Shown in pieces: positions 7,394-12,602 of a stretch of DNA of 12,602 bases (position 1 is the first letter of the stretch; each line of letters opens with the position of its first letter). The notes below the pieces were generated by a model. It worked only from the letters and a program-made list of their open reading frames with translations, did no database searches and was not told where the DNA came from. Made by a program: the position numbers and the translations under genes. This stretch comes from Halieaceae bacterium (lineage in GTDB: Bacteria; Pseudomonadota; Gammaproteobacteria; Pseudomonadales; Halieaceae). The stretch is from positions 1-12,602 of the forward strand of contig JABIZW010000201.1 of assembly GCA_018666295.1 (NCBI GenBank). Reading direction: 5' to 3'.

Positions 7394-8367
7394 GACGATG
7401 TTTGACGGTTCTGCTGCTACTCGTCACGCCACTGATTGCCGAGGCACACCGCTTTGCGCCATCAGCCCTTGATGTGCGAGCACTGTCTAATGGCGAAATC
7501 TCTGTTGTTTGGAAAACGCCTGTTCAAGCGACATCAAACGTGCCGATGCTACCTGTGGCGCCTGAGAGTTGTGATGTAATTTCTGAAACCCCTTGGTTTC
7601 CAGAAGGGACCGGAAAGGTTCTGCGACAACAGTGGTCGTGCGGTGATGCATCACTTGAAGGTTTGGTGCTGAGCGTTTCGGGACTGGCTGCTAATCAGTC
7701 GTCGGCGGTCGTATCGGTGAGGCCCCACCCCGACGTATTCTTTCAAGAAGTCCTCACGGTCCAAAATCCAGAGTTTCTAGTGCCGGCTCAGCGCTCTTCC
7801 CTGTCGACGGCGCTGCATTACTTGTGGCTTGGTGCTGAACACATTGCCGTGGGTACCGACCACCTGTTTTTTGTCGCGGGTCTTTTACTGCTGGTCGGGT
7901 GGGGAAGACGACTGTTTTACACCGTCACCGCCTTTACCGTGGGTCACAGCGTGACCTTGGCGCTGGTATCGCTGGGCATTGTCGCTAATCCCGAGTCGTT
8001 AATTGAGTGGCTCATTGCCGTATCCATTTGGGTGCTCGCCTTAGAGCTATCGAGGCCTGGGCGAGAGAGCAGGCTTTGGCAACGGCCCTGGTACCTCGCA
8101 GGCGGATTCGGCTTACTTCACGGCATGGGCTTCGCTGGGGCTCTGGCGGAGACTGGACTACCGCAACTCTACCTGCCGACCGCATTGCTGTTCTTCAATC
8201 TGGGGATTGAGGTGGGCCAGCTCGCGTTCATTGCACTGTTGACCGGTATTGGGCTGGTGGTGACCCGCTTCAGCCGGGCGACGTGGCTGTCACGGGCGCC
8301 GGTTTACATTCTTGGCGCCGTTTCGACGTTTTGGGTGCTCGACCGAACCAGCGCTTTGTTTGGATAA
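7390..8367 (+). CDS. HupE/UreJ-family membrane protein
   Basis: Integral membrane protein of 325 residues. A signal peptide (RR then CLTVLLLLVTPLIAEA) probably ends after A19, leaving H20 as the mature first residue. A periplasmic domain (20-135) with two cysteines (C61, C84) that could pair is followed by about five membrane helices. These carry the family's polar signature: EHIAVGTDHLFF (150-161), FTVGHSVTLAL (182-192), LLHGMGFAGAL (242-252) and FFNLGIEVGQ (268-277). HupE/UreJ proteins are linked to nickel, cobalt or other metal uptake, and the conserved histidines and acids inside the membrane fit a metal path. No hydrogenase or urease gene is in view, so the metal is unknown. The GTG at 7390 overlaps the isomerase stop and has GAGG seven bases upstream. 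An in-frame ATG at 7351 would destroy the signal peptide. Confidence 0.85.
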   Translation: MRRCLTVLLLLVTPLIAEAHRFAPSALDVRALSNGEISVVWKTPVQATSNVPMLPVAPESCDVISETPWFPEGTGKVLRQQWSCGDASLEGLVLSVSGLAANQSSAVVSVRPHPDVFFQEVLTVQNPEFLVPAQRSSLSTALHYLWLGAEHIAVGTDHLFFVAGLLLLVGWGRRLFYTVTAFTVGHSVTLALVSLGIVANPESLIEWLIAVSIWVLALELSRPGRESRLWQRPWYLAGGFGLLHGMGFAGALAETGLPQLYLPTALLFFNLGIEVGQLAFIALLTGIGLVVTRFSRATWLSRAPVYILGAVSTFWVLDRTSALFG

Positions 8368-8372
8368 TCTGC

Positions 8373-9194
8373 TCAGTCAGGGTTTCCAGGCCATTTCGAC
8401 ATGGGGACTAAAGGGTGAAGCGCAATCGCAACGCCTTCATCGATGTGACTTTCATTGCCCAAAATTTCGCGACGACGAATAAATCCTGAACCGCTGCGAA
8501 CGTCAACAGCCTCATTAAGGGCAATGCCGCCTTCGCCGCTGAACAAAAGTTTCAGGTCGGCATTAAAGACAGAGACTCGAACCGTGGTCGCCGCGACAGG
8601 CACGCCCCAATTGAAGTTGACCGACACGCCATCGCCGGCACCTTGTGTCGGGGGTTTTCGGCTAACGCCATCCCAACGCGCAACACGGTTAACGCCTTGC
8701 GAGAAGTAAACGTCTTTCTCCAAGAGGTCGGTGAAGACCAGTGCGTCTATCTTTGAGTTTTCCATAATCTGGTCACGCACAGTTTGTACAATGCGAGAAA
8801 ATGTCTTCCCGTTGACGCGTCCTGTCGTAGGATCGACTGGATTACCGTACATCGACACGGCGTTTCGCCATCGCTGCGAAAACTCTCTTGAGGGCACGAC
8901 TTCCCAGCCGTGACGCTCAAGTGTCGCTGCGACGACAACGTCGACGGACTTTTCTTTTTTCTGCATGTACTTTCGTGAGGGTGACCCTAAGTTGACGTCT
9001 GCGATCACGACGCGTTTTATCTGGGCCGCGGACAAGGCCTCTTGGTCGATCGAATTAGTTGGCGTGGTCGGATTATAACCGCCACCAGAAACAGGCCCTG
9101 ACGCGCAGCCGTTAAGCAGTGCAAGACCGGTCAGCACAGCGGTAAAATAAATGCTCAAAGCACGTTTATTAGTAGTGGGCACGGTATTCCTCAT
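8373..9194 (-). CDS. Predicted outer-membrane or periplasmic lipoprotein of unknown family
   Basis: I do not recognise the family. From the ATG at 9194 (273 residues) the protein has a lipoprotein signal: a basic start (MRNTVPTTNKR), a hydrophobic stretch and the lipobox LLNGC with C30 as the lipidated residue. The next residue is A31, not aspartate, so sorting to the outer membrane is likely. After a Gly/Pro/Thr-rich linker comes a soluble alpha/beta-like domain, with strands such as KRVVIADVNLG, DVVVAATLERHGWEVVPS and KIDALVFTDLLEKDVYF, then TTVRVSVFNADLKLLFSGEGGIAL. The last part hints at a surface-assembled lipoprotein or TolB-N-like fold, but this is only an impression. An upstream ATG at 9257 would add 21 residues before the signal and overlap the divergent gene, so it is rejected. 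The 3' end is convergent with the HupE gene, five bases apart. Confidence 0.75.
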   Translation of the reverse strand: MRNTVPTTNKRALSIYFTAVLTGLALLNGCASGPVSGGGYNPTTPTNSIDQEALSAAQIKRVVIADVNLGSPSRKYMQKKEKSVDVVVAATLERHGWEVVPSREFSQRWRNAVSMYGNPVDPTTGRVNGKTFSRIVQTVRDQIMENSKIDALVFTDLLEKDVYFSQGVNRVARWDGVSRKPPTQGAGDGVSVNFNWGVPVAATTVRVSVFNADLKLLFSGEGGIALNEAVDVRSGSGFIRRREILGNESHIDEGVAIALHPLVPMSKWPGNPD

Positions 9195-9245
9195 AGCGGC
9201 GACAAAGAAGTAAGCTGGCGTGATCGTAACAAAGGAGAACCACGA

Positions 9246-10031
9246 GTGGCAGACCATTTAAACGTTAGATCGACGGGGCAAGGCGATCGCGCGGTGGTGT
9301 TACTGCACGGGTTGTTCGGTTCTGGCAATAACTTAGGTCAGTTAGCGCGTGGCCTCAGCCATGATTTTTGTGTCTTTAGTGTTGACTTGCCCGATCACGG
9401 CCGCTCGAGTTGGCTTGAAAGACCATCTATTGCGAAGTATGCCGAACGAGTTGCCCAATGGATGGACTCTGAGAACCTGAGTGATGTCTTCCTGGTGGGT
9501 CATTCGCTGGGGGGGAAAGTTGCGATGCAGATGGCGCTCGTGCGCTCAGACCTAGTTCATAAGCTTATCGTGTTGGACATCGCGCCAAAGGCGTATGAGC
9601 GTCGACACGACCCCATTTTTTTAGCCTTAAGGTCAGTAGAGTCCGCCCGTTTGAGCACACGCCGCGAAGCTCGGGCGGTCTTACTGCGTCACTTGGACGA
9701 CCCTCAGGTGGCCGATTTTCTCCTGACAAGCGCCGTACTTTCCGATGAGGGGTTTCTTCGTTGGCGTTTTAATCTTGCGGGCCTCGAGGCGGGCTACGTT
9801 TCTATTCTAGCGGCGATTAGTGTGGGGCAGGGTGAGGCGCTGTGCTTCGATGGCCCTGTGCTCTTCATACGCGGTGCGCATTCCGACTACGTTCCCACCG
9901 ACGCAAAGATAGCTTTCGCGCCGCTTTTTAAGCGCCTTCAGGTGGTGACCGTTAAGAATGCGGGGCACTGGCTGCACCAAGAGCAACCCGAAACAGTGCT
10001 CACGATTGTTCGTCGCTTTTTCGCACCATAA
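9246..10031 (+). CDS. YbfF-like alpha/beta-hydrolase (esterase)
   Basis: Cytoplasmic serine hydrolase of 261 residues, close in length and layout to E. coli YbfF, an esterase active on short acyl esters and acyl-CoA-like substrates. The oxyanion region is VVLLHGLFGSGNNLGQLARGL (17-37). VDLPDHGRSS (46-55) follows, then the nucleophile elbow VGHSLGG with S87. VLDIAPKAYERRHDPIF (109-125) is a YbfF signature whose D111 may be the catalytic acid. NAGHWLHQEQP near the end provides the histidine (H241). The start is a GTG at 9246, supported by a strong AGGAG (9233-9237) eight bases upstream. The gene is divergent from the lipoprotein gene across about 50 bases. Two hairpin-forming sequences follow its stop. 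The natural substrate cannot be deduced. Confidence 0.88.
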   Translation: MADHLNVRSTGQGDRAVVLLHGLFGSGNNLGQLARGLSHDFCVFSVDLPDHGRSSWLERPSIAKYAERVAQWMDSENLSDVFLVGHSLGGKVAMQMALVRSDLVHKLIVLDIAPKAYERRHDPIFLALRSVESARLSTRREARAVLLRHLDDPQVADFLLTSAVLSDEGFLRWRFNLAGLEAGYVSILAAISVGQGEALCFDGPVLFIRGAHSDYVPTDAKIAFAPLFKRLQVVTVKNAGHWLHQEQPETVLTIVRRFFAP

Positions 10032-10039
10032 ACGTGCGT

Positions 10040-10055
10040 CTTTTGAGATCAAAAG
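10040..10055 (+). repeat. Perfect inverted repeat just after the hydrolase gene
   Basis: CTTTTGA and TCAAAAG are separated by only two bases, nine bases after the hydrolase stop, with a GATC at its centre. The two-base loop is too tight for a good RNA hairpin, so a protein-binding site is as likely as a terminator element. Confidence 0.6.
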
Positions 10056-10077
10056 TGTCCACAGAACCTGTGGATAA
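10055..10077. promoter_or_regulatory. Head-to-head DnaA-box pair; also a 7-base-pair stem with a 3-base loop
   Basis: The minus strand of 10069-10077 reads TTATCCACA, a perfect DnaA box. Facing it on the plus strand, 10055-10063 reads GTGTCCACA, matching seven of nine positions. Together they form the inverted repeat TCCACAG-AAC-CTGTGGA (10058-10074). As RNA this would be a stem-loop followed by a short U-rich tail (TAATTT), so a weak terminator for the hydrolase gene is an alternative reading. Confidence 0.45.
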
Positions 10078-10094
10078 TTTGGTGGGTAATTTGT
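10071..10094 (+). repeat. Tandem 12-base repeat overlapping the DnaA box
   Basis: Two adjacent 12-base units, TGGATAATTTGG and TGGGTAATTTGT, match at ten of twelve positions. The first includes most of the perfect DnaA box. The minus strand of the second gives TTACCCACC, seven of nine positions of a DnaA box. Confidence 0.55.
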
Positions 10095-10138
10095 TCGTTG
10101 GCGCCAGAAACCCTTTGTCTATTGGGTCGTTCTCAGAT

Positions 10139-10155
10139 TGGTTAAAAATTAACCA
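10139..10155. repeat. AT-rich inverted repeat
   Basis: TGGTTAA and TTAACCA are separated by AAA, a perfect 7-3-7 inverted repeat inside an AT-rich stretch that runs to about 10200. No T tract follows directly, so it does not look like a standard terminator. It may be an operator or a structural element. Confidence 0.55.
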
Positions 10156-10174
10156 CTAGATAATTTTTCAATAA

Positions 10175-10187
10175 AATCAATAAGTTA
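10175..10187 (+). promoter_or_regulatory. Match to the IHF consensus
   Basis: AATCAATAAGTTA fits the IHF core consensus WATCAANNNNTTR at every defined position and has A/T-rich sequence upstream, as real IHF sites often do. It lies about 100 bases from the perfect DnaA box. The consensus is short, so a chance match is possible. Confidence 0.4.
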
Positions 10188-10351
10188 TGTATCATTTGTA
10201 AAGCGATTTGAAGGGACTGACTACTAAGTAGGCGTAAAGGAGGCACGGATAGCCTGATGTGAATAAGATATTTTCGGGAGTCAATAGGTTTTACAAAAAA
10301 TATTGTTTTTTTTTTGACACGGCGCGCCAAAATGTCGTCGTTTTCGGTGGG

Positions 10352-10708
10352 CTAGTGGCCTCGGTAAACGCAGCCAACAGTGCAGGTTTCACGAATCTCG
10401 ACCGCACAAAGCTCAGCAAGCCTTGGTTTTAAATGATTCCAGATCCACTTAGCGAGATTCTCGCTCGTTGGATTTTCGAGACCTTTAACGTCGTTGAGGT
10501 AGTAGTGATCGAGTTGATCGAGAAGGGGGGCGAAGGCTCCCTTAATATCATCAAAATCCATGACCCAACCCGTTTCAGGATTTACTTCGCCGTCGATCGT
10601 CAGGCGTACAAAGAAGGAGTGACCGTGCAGTCTCGCGCAGGGGTGTCCCTCGGGAACGAATGGGAGCCGATGTGCCGCTTCAAAACGAAAGTCTTTGTAA
10701 AGTTCCAC
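10352..10708 (-). CDS. queD: 6-carboxy-5,6,7,8-tetrahydropterin synthase QueD
   Basis: Queuosine-pathway enzyme, cytoplasmic: converts 7,8-dihydroneopterin triphosphate to 6-carboxytetrahydropterin, the step before QueE. The protein has 118 residues, similar to E. coli QueD (about 120). The zinc ligands are H13 (FEAAHRL), H28 and H30 (CARLHGHSF), and the catalytic cysteine is C24. Also present are MDFDDIK (50-56), LDHYYLND with D67 and H68, NPTSENLAKWIW (79-90) and ETCTVGC with E107. The start is a GTG at 10708. An in-frame stop lies shortly upstream with no alternative start between, and the resulting N-terminus MELYKDFRFEAAH matches the family. The ribosome site is weak (GAG). The gene stands alone, convergent with the hydrolase and divergent from the tRNA genes; no other queuosine gene is in view. 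Confidence 0.95.
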   Translation of the reverse strand: MELYKDFRFEAAHRLPFVPEGHPCARLHGHSFFVRLTIDGEVNPETGWVMDFDDIKGAFAPLLDQLDHYYLNDVKGLENPTSENLAKWIWNHLKPRLAELCAVEIRETCTVGCVYRGH

Positions 10709-10808
10709 GGTGGATACTCGAGCTGTTCATTAAAGCGCGGAGTTTACACAAGTTGCGGATATCTCGTTACATAATTGAAAAAAATGCAGGTGAATGAGTG
10801 AAAGGCAA

Positions 10809-10836
10809 TTGACACTAAAGCAGGCGTCTCTATAAT
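10809..10836 (+). promoter_or_regulatory. Consensus sigma-70 promoter of the tRNA-Val/tRNA-Asp unit
   Basis: TTGACA (10809-10814) and TATAAT (10831-10836) are both perfect hexamers, 16 bases apart. The GC-rich stretch CGCCACG that follows is typical of stable-RNA promoters under growth-rate or stringent control. Transcription should start near 10843, about nine bases before tRNA-Val. Confidence 0.9.
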
Positions 10837-10851
10837 CGCCACGTCTTTCGG

Positions 10852-10927
10852 GGGTGATTAGCTCAGCTGGGAGAGCATCTGCCTTACAAGCAGAGGGTCG
10901 GCGGTTCGATCCCGTCATCACCCACCA
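10852..10927 (+). tRNA. tRNA-Val (anticodon UAC)
   Basis: A 76-base cloverleaf. The acceptor stem GGGTGAT (10852-10858) pairs with ATCACCC (10917-10923), followed by A and an encoded CCA (10925-10927). The D arm contains GCTCAGCTGGGAGAGC. The anticodon stem TCTGC/GCAGA encloses the loop CTTACAA, giving anticodon TAC at 10885-10887. The T arm holds GGTTCGATCCC. All parts are regular. It is the first gene after the consensus promoter and is probably co-transcribed with tRNA-Asp 54 bases downstream. Confidence 0.98.
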
Positions 10928-10981
10928 TTCTCCTCTGGGGTTTGGACAGTACACAACAGACACGTCAAGTGTCGTCTACCT

Positions 10982-11058
10982 GGAGCGGTAGTTCAGTTGG
11001 TTAGAATACCGGCCTGTCACGCCGGGGGTCGCGGGTTCGAGTCCCGTCCGCTCCGCCA
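10982..11058 (+). tRNA. tRNA-Asp (anticodon GUC)
   Basis: A 77-base cloverleaf. The acceptor stem GGAGCGG (10982-10988) pairs with CCGCTCC (11048-11054), followed by discriminator G and an encoded CCA (11056-11058). The anticodon stem CCGGC/GCCGG encloses the loop CTGTCAC, giving anticodon GTC at 11016-11018. Its anticodon belongs to one of the four queuosine-modified tRNAs (GUN), the ultimate target of the queD pathway next door. The gene is intact although an integrase gene begins 87 bases after it. Confidence 0.98.
11028..11058 (+). other. Candidate attachment site (attL/attB core) at the tRNA-Asp 3' end
   Basis: Tyrosine recombinases next to tRNA genes usually recombine within the T arm to the 3' end of the tRNA. 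The T arm and acceptor end of tRNA-Asp lie directly before the integrase gene and mark a visible change to AT-richer DNA. No second copy of this sequence occurs downstream in the window, so the other end of the element lies outside it and the exact crossover bases cannot be fixed. Confidence 0.45.
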
Positions 11059-11097
11059 TTTCTTCTAGACAGCGTACCTACGTAAATTTTCTCTGAC

Positions 11098-11118
11098 TCT
11101 GTGTAAAAGGTCTGTGTA
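11098..11118 (+). repeat. Direct repeat before the integrase gene
   Basis: TCTGTGTA occurs twice, at 11098-11105 and 11111-11118, 13 bases apart start to start, in the 87-base gap between tRNA-Asp and the integrase ATG. Candidate integrase arm site or operator; two short copies alone are weak evidence. Confidence 0.35.
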
Positions 11119-11145
11119 CTTCAATGGTTCACGGAGACTTCTCAG

Positions 11146-12354
11146 ATGAATCTAACGTGTTTGAAGTCCGGCATATGGCAGGTTGAGTTACGTATCCCTT
11201 CCGATGTTCGTGTTGTCCTAGGTAGAACTAGGTTTGCTCAATCAACAGGTACTAGAGACAAGCGTAAGGCTTCCAATAGGGCATTACCGATGCTTAATGA
11301 GTGGCAGCAATTGATTGCGACTGCTCGAGAAACCCCCGAATTAGTGCAGCCAAAACTGGCTCGATCTAAGCGCCTCTCTGATGCTTCTCAGGGGCGTTGT
11401 GATAACAGGCATACACCATCATGGTTGGAACAATTGAAGCCTTCACAGGCGAATCTGTACGCTGTTATTGAATGGGATGATGGTGTGTCTCTGCCAGCAC
11501 ATATGTTGGATTTCATCGAAGCCCACTACACAAGACACAGAACAAAACTAGAAGCGAGACGGTACATTCTCGAGGCAACACTCTTTATCCATACACTTGA
11601 AGATCTTAACCGTGCTAATGCGCAGCGATGGTTATCAACTGAGGAATTGAAACCGGCAAACGAGAGGAGGGCAGTCAAGACGATGCAGAAAGCGGTCGGT
11701 TTTCTTTCTGAGTATCTTGAGTGGCTCCGTTATAGAGGCTTTGTGTCTCAGAATCTTCAAAACCCTTTCAAGAATCTTCATTTTTCTAAGCAGCTGGCAA
11801 GACCTCGACAATACCTTCCTTTGTCATTCGATGAAGTGAGGCTGTTACGACAAGCCGCTCAGAATGCCAACGATGTGTTGATGGTCAACTACATCGACAT
11901 CGGTCGTTTTACTGGCATGAGACTGTCTGAGATTGGAGAGCTTTCAGCAGAATATATTGTTAATGAGAGTGGCGTTCAGTGCTTTAGAGTGCGACCCGAT
12001 GCGAAAACAGAAGCCTCGAGTAACAGACTCATCCCCATTGCCCCTGCGCTGGCATCATGTGTGGATCTTAAGAGCCTTGATCTGCGTGGAACCGCTAACG
12101 CTGTTGGAAAGCGATTTGGTCGTCTTAAACGGCAGCTACTAGACGACGGTTCAACAAGGCAGAAGTGCTTTCATTCCATAAGAAAATTCGTTGTGACTGA
12201 ACTAGAGAGGGGAGGGATACCAGAAGGTATTGCTGCGGACCTAGTAGGCCATGAAAAGCCCAATATCACCTATAACGTTTACTCTGGCGGTTCTAGTGTT
12301 GAGCAACTCAGTCGCGCTGTGGAGGTGTTAGAGAGGCGTCAGCAGGACATCTAG
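11146..12354 (+). CDS. Tyrosine recombinase (site-specific integrase)
   Basis: Phage/island-type integrase of 402 residues, full length. The N-terminal region (1-60) resembles the short arm-type DNA-binding module found in many island integrases (RIPSDVRVVLGRTRFAQSTGT, a DUF6538-like pattern). A helical core-binding domain spans about 115-220. The catalytic domain (225-395) carries every key residue: R259 in TGMRLSEI, K287 in DAKTEASSNRL, H343 and R346 in HSIRK, H369 in LVGHE and the nucleophile Y379 in YNVYSGG. The enzyme is therefore probably active. The ATG at 11146 has GGAG (11133-11136) nine bases upstream. Codon and base use are visibly more AT-rich than in the genes before tRNA-Asp, suggesting transfer. 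It begins 87 bases after tRNA-Asp in the same direction, the classical arrangement for integration there. Confidence 0.93.
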   Translation: MNLTCLKSGIWQVELRIPSDVRVVLGRTRFAQSTGTRDKRKASNRALPMLNEWQQLIATARETPELVQPKLARSKRLSDASQGRCDNRHTPSWLEQLKPSQANLYAVIEWDDGVSLPAHMLDFIEAHYTRHRTKLEARRYILEATLFIHTLEDLNRANAQRWLSTEELKPANERRAVKTMQKAVGFLSEYLEWLRYRGFVSQNLQNPFKNLHFSKQLARPRQYLPLSFDEVRLLRQAAQNANDVLMVNYIDIGRFTGMRLSEIGELSAEYIVNESGVQCFRVRPDAKTEASSNRLIPIAPALASCVDLKSLDLRGTANAVGKRFGRLKRQLLDDGSTRQKCFHSIRKFVVTELERGGIPEGIAADLVGHEKPNITYNVYSGGSSVEQLSRAVEVLERRQQDI

Positions 12355-12602
12355 GTGCTATTTAATTGGGACTGGGCAACATAAAAACAACCAATGCTTT
12401 CAGGTGTCTCTACTCGTAATGCATAGGTCAATATTGGTTATTTTTTGACTAATAAGTGTGTGTGGCAATGTAGGTGCTTCTGAGGCTAAACCTGACTGAG
12501 CAACAAAAGACGAATAACAAAAGAAGTAGACAAAGAAGACTGCTACTACTGTTAATGCAAAGGAGTAGTTGTAGGTAATATAACTTTAGATAACTAACTT
12601 AA
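12355..12602. other. AT-rich non-coding DNA after the integrase
   Basis: No open frame with a credible start is seen on either strand. The stretch is AT-rich and contains a 9-base direct repeat AACAAAAGA (12502-12510 and 12516-12524) with a looser third copy after it, plus a weak ACTACT/AGTAGT inverted repeat (12545-12550, 12564-12569). It could hold integrase or excisionase binding sites or the control region of the next island gene. Confidence 0.5.

Larger units (their letters stand above)
10032..10351. other. 320-base gene-free region between convergent genes
   Basis: No credible coding sequence. It holds, in order, inverted repeats just after the hydrolase stop, a head-to-head pair of DnaA-box-like sequences, a near-perfect 12-base tandem repeat (10071-10094), an AT-rich stretch with an inverted repeat (10139-10155), an IHF-consensus match (10175-10187), an orphan AAAGGAGG (10236-10243) and a run of ten T (10306-10315). 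The right-hand part is strikingly AT-rich compared with its neighbours. Both flanking genes converge on it, so it is not a promoter region for either. Confidence 0.8.

Noticed and set aside
10306..10342. T10 tract as a terminator, and an overlapping TTGACA (10314-10319) as a promoter
   Set aside because: No GC-rich stem precedes the T run, and no -10 hexamer lies at suitable distance after the TTGACA.
10236..10434. Orphan AAAGGAGG (10236-10243) followed by ATG (10257) and GTG (10259), suggesting a small gene
   Set aside because: The ATG is followed at once by TGA. The GTG lies 15 bases after the motif, too far, and its frame runs into queD antisense with a poly-Phe stretch.
10730..10963. A 77-codon minus-strand frame containing GSNRRPSACKADALPAELI
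   Set aside because: It is the antisense translation of the tRNA-Val gene; this peptide is a well-known type of spurious protein call.
10959..10973. GACAC-GTCAA-GTGTC inverted repeat between the two tRNA genes
   Set aside because: A 5-base stem in a tRNA spacer that is removed by processing; too short to call a feature.
12422..12587. Minus-strand frame with a hydrophobic segment (ALTVVAVFFVYFFCYSSFVAQ) resembling a signal peptide
   Set aside because: It has no ATG, GTG or TTG before the hydrophobic part and no ribosome site; AT-rich DNA readily encodes such stretches.
1..12602. CRISPR array, toxin-antitoxin pair, insertion sequence or defence system
   Set aside because: No spaced repeat array, transposase or recognisable defence domain was found on either strand; the only mobile-element gene is the integrase.

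Overview
The window looks like chromosomal DNA of a gammaproteobacterium, probably a marine, Pseudomonas/Cellvibrionales-like lineage. The clues are a FabY-type fatty-acid initiation synthase, a RibB fused to a degenerate GTP cyclohydrolase II (RibBX type), proteins close in layout to E. coli YdjA, YbfF and QueD, and CCA-encoding tRNA genes. The lineage is inferred from protein families only; no rRNA or single-species marker is present.

Layout. (1) Bases 2-580 hold the 3' part of a nitroreductase gene, convergent with a minus-strand cluster at 584-3969 that reads regulator (GlxA/AraC type), acetyl-CoA acetyltransferase, ribBX. (2) Divergent from the regulator, a plus-strand run at 4052-8367 encodes a FabY-like ketoacyl synthase, a YdjA-like nitroreductase, a membrane-anchored parvulin-type isomerase and a HupE/UreJ-type membrane protein. 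Gaps are short, and the last two genes overlap by four bases. (3) A lone minus-strand lipoprotein gene of unknown family (8373-9194) is divergent from a YbfF-like alpha/beta hydrolase gene (9246-10031). (4) A 320-base gap without genes (10032-10351) holds a perfect DnaA box in a head-to-head pair, an exact match to the IHF consensus and AT-rich inverted repeats. (5) queD (minus) is followed by a consensus sigma-70 promoter and genes for tRNA-Val(UAC) and tRNA-Asp(GUC). (6) Directly after tRNA-Asp comes a complete tyrosine recombinase gene in visibly more AT-rich DNA, followed by AT-rich non-coding sequence to the window end. This is the expected left edge of an island integrated at tRNA-Asp.

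How the genes fit together. Thiolase and FabY both condense acetyl units and lie on either side of one regulator gene, so shared control of acetyl-CoA use is possible but unproven. RibBX (riboflavin) and QueD (queuosine) are housekeeping cofactor and tRNA-modification enzymes. The isomerase and HupE genes are translationally coupled and probably form one envelope module, perhaps for metal handling. I found no CRISPR array, toxin-antitoxin pair, defence system or insertion sequence. The least explained pieces are the DnaA/IHF-like gap, the nine-base C tract at a likely transcription start, the degenerate RibX domain, and the island edge whose cargo lies outside the window.
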